Assembly (NCBI RefSeq): GCF_037975245.1
Contig: NC_092567.1
Span: 15,206,876 to 15,270,875, forward strand
Reading direction: 5' to 3'
Source of the DNA: Apostichopus japonicus
Taxonomy: Eukaryota > Echinodermata > Holothuroidea > Aspidochirotida > Stichopodidae
Length of the DNA stretch: 64,000 nt
The position numbers were made by a program, and so were the translations under genes. The stretch's first letter is position 1. Every line of letters begins with the position of its first letter. The notes under the pieces are model-generated. The model was not told the origin of the DNA, did not search any database, and saw nothing but the letters and a program-made list of their open reading frames with translations. Shown piece by piece: positions 61,201 to 64,000 of the stretch.

Positions 61201-63885
61201 TTGGATGTAAATAGCACAGGGGCTGTTTCAACAAAATGAATCTGTGATATATTAGCAAAATATGTATATATTCCTTAATTGGTGAATTGTTGTTTTGTTT
61301 TCTTTGAGTTTATTTTTCAATAAAATGAAAATGCCTCTGGACTGTTATGTTTTAGAGTGAATTGAGGCACAAAATAAATTTTGATATGATGTAGAACCTT
61401 AGAAAACACTGCAACCACTCAAGCTTGTATTTATATTCCACTTTGAATTTGTGAGGAATAACCCTTTAAATACCTGAGGCTCATCAAATAAATTGGCTGG
61501 ATAACTAAGACTAACACCAAGATCATTTAGGTCAGATTCTCAGATGCAACACAGAGTGCAATACGAAACAAAAAGTTTCAAATAACATGATATTGTTTAC
61601 AATGCATTACAAAAAAGATGCATTTTACAAAATTTGGGTTCCATGGGTTCTCGGTTGTCCGTATTAATTTAACAGAACATCGTTGGGTTGAGTTATTAGA
61701 CTTGCTAAATGATGGATGAACATTGACATTTAGGCCTGCTCTGAGGAATGACTTTATTATCAATTTAGCCTTAAACGAGCACTCCAGAGATATTTTAGTA
61801 TATTTTTATGGTGAAATACCTTGAAAACCAGATATACTATAGAAATATTTCTAGCACGCATTCGTTTCTTTTTGCTTGGATTATTACATAATTATCAAGT
61901 GCAAACATTCTGCTCTAAAGGCACTCTGTAAATCTGCACAAACTAAAGGGCTCTAATCTATATTTAAGCAATCATTGCTGATGCTGCTTCATTTATGAAA
62001 ATCATGGTTATATATGTTTTGTCTTTTTTCTGTTTTAGCTTTACAGAATAGCTGACGACTCTGGAAACATTTCATTCTCTCGAACATTGGTAAGTTCATA
62101 AAACAAACACCGTGATATGTTTAACTTAATTTACCCAACAGGGTACTTACAAAATTGACCCAACAAGGTCCTTGAAATCTGTGATCTGTTGAACTTAAAT
62201 TTACCAACAGGGTACTTGAAAACTGTGGTCTGTTTAACTTAATTGTCCCAACAGGGTGCGGGAAAAACTGTTTAGCTTAAGTGTCCCAACAGGGTACTTG
62301 TAAACTGTGATCTGTTTAACTTAATTGACCCAACAAGGTACTTAAGAACGGTGATCTGTTTAACTTAGTTGTCCCAACAGGGTACTTGAAAACTGTGATC
62401 TCTTTAACTAAAATGTCCCAACAGGGTGCGTGAAAACTGTTATCTGTTTAACTTAATTGTCCCAACTGGGTGCGTGAAAACTGGGATCTGTTTAACTTAA
62501 GTGTCCCAACAGGGTACTTGAAAACTGATCTGTTAAACTTAATTGACCCAACAGGGTACTTGAAAACTGTGATCTGTTTAACTTAAGTGTCCCAACAGGG
62601 TATTTAAAAACCGTGATCTGTTGAACTTAAGTGTACCAACAGGGTCCTGGAACACTGTGATCTGTTTAACTTAATAGATGCAACAGGGTACTTGAAAACT
62701 GCGATCTCTTTAGCTTAAGTGTCCCAACAGGGTACTTGAAAACTGTGACCTGTTTAGCTTAATTGACCCAACAGGGTACTTTTAAATGCTAAACATGGTT
62801 AGGCTATGACCATTAATGACAATATATGACATTGTAAAAAAGAAACTAATTAGACTGATTGTAAAAGTTGATACCAACTAAAAATTAGTTGGGTTTTTCA
62901 AAAAGAATATAATTTCTTACTACCTAATGGCAAGTTATTTACAGCAAATTATGTATAAATTGTCATGTTTTTCATGTCACTAGGCACTTTCTATTGAAGG
63001 TATAGCCAGGCAATGTCTTCAAGCAAGCAGTCCATTGTCTCAGTAATACCTTTTTACCATAGCTATGACATAAACTATCTATATTTTTCTGGCCTTGTAA
63101 GAAAGTATAATGGTGGTATTTTTAATATTTATTTTTAGCAGCTTTTGGCAGAAAGCAAATGAATAGTGAAAAACTGAAAAGCAAATATAGAAAGGAATTT
63201 GAAAAGAGTAAAGAACATTGGTCTAGAATAGGATTGGATTTGAACCTGTGACCCCAGGATAACATGGGATATCATGAAATTAATTTGGTTTATGTAACAC
63301 CCAAGCTGCTTTAAGTAGTAACATATTGCTAAGATGAGATGTTGTATGTGTGCTTCTGACCTTCAACTCTGTGCACTTTTTTTCTTTCTTGATTAGGGGA
63401 GCCACGAGAATTCTGCTCAGGTGAGTTTTCAAACCTACTTTTGGTTGATATTTACTTTGCCCTGTCTCAGAGAAAAACAAATAGCTGACAACTGTTGGTA
63501 TACGTATAGCCCCTTTTACATAACCAGATGCAGTTACTTGTTCTGTTTACTTGCAAACTTCATTTGACCCAGTAATGCATGTACAGATAGTAGGAACATA
63601 CTTGATGAATGCTATTGAGGGTGCCTCTATCAACCCACAACCCTTACCCATGCCCCCTATGCCATACTATCCAATTGATCTTGAAAAAAGCTAACATTTT
63701 AGCATTTAATTATATGATCGCTTACCAAACTTTTAAGGTTTACATATCTGCTTAATTTCTTCATTTCCAATCCTTTCTGTATCAGCTCTTGGTAGAGTGG
63801 GGAACGAACATTTGGATGAAAAATAAACAGAGTAAGGTAGTTTTTGAAGTAGTCAGATGTGATGACCACAAGAACCATCTCAATG
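43244..63885 (+). CDS. tandem CH-domain, coiled-coil, ankyrin-repeat protein, 5' part (gene-level entry)
   Basis: 21 coding exons join in phase from ATG 43244 to a donor at 63886, giving 703 residues, and the gene runs on past the window. Residues about 25-155 look like a type-1 CH domain (ITAWVNLRLKGYDLL, MKGTNVKMLIQSLTG, DHVFDLLWKLV). A Lys-rich linker follows, then at about 233-345 a second CH domain (SLEDLVDSRVLCEFVNSFVPG split over two exons, STPIDSQDLVEADSSAIC). At about 345-450 there is a coiled coil. At about 440-545 there is an unassigned beta-rich region, and from about 550 there are ankyrin repeats (TGNTALHMAARNGHFEIALY). Tandem CH domains commonly bind actin; whether this pair does is inference. 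I do not recognise a named vertebrate gene with this order. IFTAP is its head-to-head neighbour. Confidence 0.8.
44805..44978 (+). CDS. CH-ankyrin gene exon: start of CH domain 1
   Basis: The acceptor is attttgtagag and the donor is CAAA|gtgagt. It encodes SLLYPKVLWQEYTRMSLRTK and VNGITAWVNLRLKGYDLL, ending LMKGTNVKMLIQ. The W-x-N near the start and the G-x-x-L in the next exon are typical of a CH helix-loop arrangement. Confidence 0.82.
45517..45619 (+). CDS. CH-ankyrin gene exon: CH domain 1, middle
   Basis: The acceptor is cattttccag and the donor is GAAAG|gtaaag; 103 bases. It encodes SLTGIDNKKLQSFDGLTQQQ then TTRVEWIVKELKE. The LTG motif follows MLIQ from the previous exon, as in CH domains (LLxxLTG). 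Confidence 0.85.
46311..46374 (+). CDS. CH-ankyrin gene exon: CH domain 1
   Basis: The acceptor is ccttttacag and the donor is GACCAT|gtgagt; 64 bases. It encodes GVIPDDMYVDCRLFAMRHAD and H, the segment that in other CH domains precedes the last helix. Confidence 0.83.
46738..46785 (+). repeat. dispersed hairpin repeat, third copy
   Basis: cctgacgtttcgatcctagc followed by aggatcttcttcaaaggc, with the gatcctagcaggatc palindrome. Similarity to 10231-10310 in reverse complement extends about 25 bases to the left. Confidence 0.6.
46975..47085 (+). CDS. CH-ankyrin gene exon: end of CH domain 1
   Basis: The acceptor is ttacttcag and the donor is TTCGAG|gtgagt; 37 codons, phase 0. It encodes VFDLLWKLVSHDIWHTWERL and a Leu/Thr/Asn-rich end. 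FDLLWKLV matches the final hydrophobic helix of a CH domain. Confidence 0.85.
47698..47814 (+). CDS. CH-ankyrin gene exon: basic linker
   Basis: The acceptor is ttccatctag and the donor is GCTGCT|gtaaga; 39 codons. It encodes WIPRPAPVKKKKKKVKYNQS and an Ala-rich end. The six-lysine run could act as a nuclear or membrane-lipid contact; this is inference. Confidence 0.83.
47866..48131 (+). repeat. 65-bp tandem repeat, about 4 copies
   Basis: Units starting gtgtaaaggtgcatatcg with tcaatgcatagacactcatt recur every 65 bases in the intron after exon 47814, beginning about 50 bases past the donor. Confidence 0.9.
48275..48412 (+). CDS. CH-ankyrin gene exon: lead into CH domain 2
   Basis: The acceptor is gttttgcag and the donor is TTAAAG|gtaata; 46 codons. 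It encodes EASPPPAEPHIKFPGEEFCK, a Lys-rich run, and PDPEECILEMINKMLK, which looks like helix 1 of a CH domain. Confidence 0.82.
48895..48927 (+). CDS. CH-ankyrin gene 33-base microexon
   Basis: The acceptor is tgcttattttag and the donor is GTTGAG|gtcagt; 11 codons (STREGQKLNVE), phase 0 on both sides. It adds the usual linker between helix 1 and the L-x-D-L segment of CH domain 2. Confidence 0.65.
49985..51066 (-). repeat. 24-bp satellite, about 45 copies
   Basis: The unit accattaaagtttgaacat plus a 4-base atat/gt variable part is repeated without a break in the 2.2-kb intron before exon 51171. The 24-base period keeps a 387-codon frame open on the - strand (repeated MVIYVQTL). This follows from the period, not from coding selection. 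A higher-order block of eight units (192 bp) recurs: the variant tttgcacatatatgactatt appears near 50682 and 50874. Confidence 0.92.
51171..51347 (+). CDS. CH-ankyrin gene exon: core of CH domain 2
   Basis: The acceptor is cttcctaatcag and the donor is GTCGAG|gtgagt; 59 codons, noticeably GC-rich. It encodes SLEDLVDSRVLCEFVNSFVP then INLAIRMFEKMIRIST and PIDSQDLVE. The D-x-x-x-L-C-x-x-V-N and the P-I-D-x-x-D-L-V segments match CH-domain hallmarks. Confidence 0.87.
51824..51913 (+). CDS. CH-ankyrin gene exon: end of CH domain 2
   Basis: The acceptor is ttctcttttag and the donor is AGAAAG|gttggt; 30 codons. It encodes ADSSAICSTFCVYLMCGFKL then RQARAALGRK. The following 1.1-kb intron shows nothing beyond GT and A runs. 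Confidence 0.82.
53017..53146 (+). CDS. CH-ankyrin gene exon: coiled coil
   Basis: The acceptor is tttgttatag and the donor is GAACAAG|gtgcgt; 130 bases. It encodes RELEHRIRSDRHELENNIPK then a helix with ENTEMLKKRNKLKAS, consistent with a coiled coil. Confidence 0.83.
53407..53717 (+). mobile_element. tRNA-derived SINE, family B, copy 1
   Basis: The tRNA-like head has A box ttggctaaggcgcc and B box gttcgactcc. The body includes gtgtccttgggcaag and ccacccaggggttaaatggg. The 3' end is gtaaagcgctttgagacc, then gtgctatacaaaaatcaaat and a TTA-type tail, a common animal SINE 3' end. Confidence 0.8.
53905..53984 (+). CDS. CH-ankyrin gene exon: coiled coil
   Basis: The acceptor is tatcgctgcag and the donor is TCTGAG|gtaatg; 80 bases. 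It encodes EIYRLKAKYDLENCQRWWDH then TAEVQSE, helical with a W-W pair. Confidence 0.82.
54020..54395 (+). mobile_element. tRNA-derived SINE, family B, copy 2 (diverged, longer body)
   Basis: The head is clear: A box tggtcaagtggttaaggc and B box ggttcaagccc. gtgtccttgggg and cacccaggtgtataaatggg match copy 1 at 53407. An extra 100-base middle (around 54195-54300) is absent from copy 1. The two copies lie in adjacent introns. Confidence 0.75.
54943..55001 (+). CDS. CH-ankyrin gene short exon
   Basis: The acceptor is attcaatacag and the donor is CCGAG|gtaaat; 59 bases. It encodes AREAVARKMKERFDTLSVP plus two bases completing an Arg, and finishes the helical region. Confidence 0.78.
55154..55437. 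mobile_element. hAT-type MITE with 8-bp target duplication
   Basis: The left end is CAAGGGCGTAGGAAG and the reverse complement of the right end is CAGTGGCATAGGAAG. GAATAGTT flanks both sides (55146-55153 and 55438-55445). An 8-bp duplication with CA-starting inverted ends is the hAT pattern. The interior is C-rich and non-coding. Confidence 0.8.
56075..56256 (+). CDS. CH-ankyrin gene exon: unassigned region
   Basis: The acceptor is tttttgctgcag and the donor is GAAAAC|gtgagt; 182 bases. It encodes SVTITDLTVALVINLNLTNG then YHCKQRESVTPERKIV and LRDLNTGDFLDDFSHGRG. The pattern suggests beta structure. I cannot assign a family. Confidence 0.83.
56266..56278 (+). promoter_or_regulatory. perfect DR1 nuclear-receptor-type site
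   Basis: AGGTCAAAGGTCA is the consensus direct repeat with 1-base spacing used by HNF4/RXR-type receptors. It begins ten bases past the donor of exon 56075-56256, inside the intron. Confidence 0.3.
57536..57612 (+). CDS. CH-ankyrin gene short exon
   Basis: The acceptor is catctttacag and the donor is TATGAG|gtaagg; 77 bases. It encodes LNIRKILRLSTFEVIDLNPS then NYPQYE. Confidence 0.8.
58540..58875 (+). mobile_element. possible LINE 3' end
   Basis: The segment ends in gaataaatgaaatgaaatga, like the 3' tail at about 400-440. Upstream, one frame reads HKLNRNLRNPHILPKCRTQV then YRNSFKYRAA, reminiscent of the end of a reverse-transcriptase ORF. Stops interrupt it. The remainder of the intron 57613-59180 shows nothing else. 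Confidence 0.3.
59181..59230 (+). CDS. CH-ankyrin gene short exon
   Basis: The acceptor is tatcttttccag and the donor is TCAGA|gtaagt; 50 bases. It encodes IFLESQSKNKVLKAGS plus two bases. Confidence 0.75.
59254..59405 (+). repeat. 53-bp tandem repeat, 3 copies
   Basis: Units with ggttattaccataaaacag and agatgtaacgtttatc recur three times with about 15 percent divergence, starting just after the donor of exon 59181-59230. Confidence 0.8.
59885..60080 (+). CDS. CH-ankyrin gene exon: first ankyrin repeats
   Basis: The acceptor is tgcattggtag and the donor is CATTTT|gtaagt; 196 bases, GC-rich. It encodes FLYQVFPGNTLMFENLFFKA then AKVGELDTIQKLVVFF and TGNTALHMAARNGHF. The last part is a textbook ankyrin repeat start (G-x-T-A-L-H-x-A-A-x-x-G-H). 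Confidence 0.88.
60231..60800 (+). repeat. about 187-bp tandem repeat, 3 copies
   Basis: Copies of a segment with tcaagaaacaaagcaggtaa and aacatctgtctaataataac start near 60231, 60421 and 60608. Each holds an exon-like open stretch (YLREFDGGVNFSRNKAG) before a gtaaac, but the copies have no matching acceptor and are treated as an intronic repeat. Confidence 0.75.
60940..61050 (+). CDS. CH-ankyrin gene exon: ankyrin repeats
   Basis: The acceptor is gttttgatag and the donor is AGTCAG|gtaaag; 37 codons, phase 0. It encodes EIALYLLENGAHLDTRNTLG then ATPFFGAVESLNRGISQ. It completes one ankyrin repeat and begins the next, stopping just before that repeat's second helix. Confidence 0.87.
62039..62089 (+). 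CDS. CH-ankyrin gene cassette exon 1 (51 bases)
   Basis: The acceptor is ttctgttttag and the donor is ACATTG|gtaagt; 17 codons (LYRIADDSGNISFSRTL), phase 0 at both ends. It falls between the two helices of an ankyrin repeat, so its inclusion should disturb that repeat. Confidence 0.75.
62112..62785 (+). repeat. 42-bp tandem repeat, about 15 copies
   Basis: Units close to gtcccaacagggtacttg followed by aaaactgtgatctgtttaac repeat through the intron between the two cassette exons, beginning about 20 bases past the donor at 62090. Confidence 0.9.
63397..63420 (+). CDS. CH-ankyrin gene microexon (24 bases)
   Basis: The acceptor is ttcttgattag and the donor is GCTCAG|gtgagt; eight codons (GSHENSAQ), phase 0 at both ends, with a strong donor. 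Like the 51-base exon before it, it sits inside an ankyrin repeat and can be skipped without a frameshift. Confidence 0.6.
63786..63885 (+). CDS. CH-ankyrin gene exon: ankyrin repeat, gene continues beyond window
   Basis: The acceptor is tttctgtatcag and the donor is CTCAATG|gtaaga; 33 codons plus one base. It encodes LLVEWGTNIWMKNKQSKVVF then EVVRCDDHKNHLN. LLVEWGTNIWMKNKQ is the second helix and turn of an ankyrin repeat. Downstream exons lie beyond the window. Confidence 0.83.
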
Positions 63886-64000
63886 GTAAGAAAATATCAA
63901 CTTGTTTTAATACTTGTTTTAAGAATTGTTTAAATAACTGTTTTAAAAAGTGGTAGAGGTGATATTCATAAAAAACATAACTTTCATATAGCACAAATTT

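Overview
The window is eukaryotic, intron-rich and AT-rich, and is best read as a marine invertebrate animal genome. Coding segments are short (24 to 875 bases) and GC-richer than their surroundings. They are flanked by AG acceptors and GT donors, and their reading phases join correctly across introns. An echinoderm (possibly a sea cucumber) would fit the gene content and the tRNA-derived SINEs, but the species is inference only. There are no operons, CRISPR arrays or rRNA genes.

Three protein genes explain the coding signal. (1) From base 1 to 30040 on the + strand lies the 3' two thirds of a PLEKHA5/6/7-type gene. It has about 15 exons: a coiled coil, a long disordered arginine/serine/proline-rich linker, and the family's conserved C-terminal block. 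The PH and WW domains would lie upstream of the window. (2) From 42509 down to 37053 on the - strand is a complete six-coding-exon gene of about 367 residues. I recognise it as IFTAP (C11orf74, the intraflagellar-transport-associated protein), enlarged by a variable octapeptide repeat. (3) From 43244 to beyond the end on the + strand is a gene for a protein with two calponin-homology (CH) domains, a coiled coil and ankyrin repeats. 703 residues fall in the window over 21 coding exons. Genes 2 and 3 are head to head, with about 0.75 kb between their coding starts. Genes 1 and 2 converge, with about 7 kb between stop codons.

Introns and the intergenic space carry repeats. There are two tRNA-derived SINE families and several small inverted-repeat elements whose boundaries can be placed from target duplications: a 6-bp-TSD pair, an 8-bp-TSD hAT type and a TTAA type. 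There is also a 166-bp foldback palindrome, a hairpin-bearing dispersed repeat, and many tandem arrays (10, 22, 24, 42, 53, 65, about 109 and about 187 bp). The 24-bp array at 49985-51066 keeps a 387-codon frame open by periodicity alone.

The observations most worth checking are these. Two symmetric small exons in gene 3 interrupt what would otherwise be a canonical ankyrin repeat. A minisatellite after exon 15116-15302 appears to have grown from the exon's own 3' end, copying decoy splice donors. Tandem hairpin units lie 0.6 kb past the PLEKHA-like stop codon. A PLEKHA-like exon ends either in a weak GC splice donor or in a stop codon six bases beyond it.
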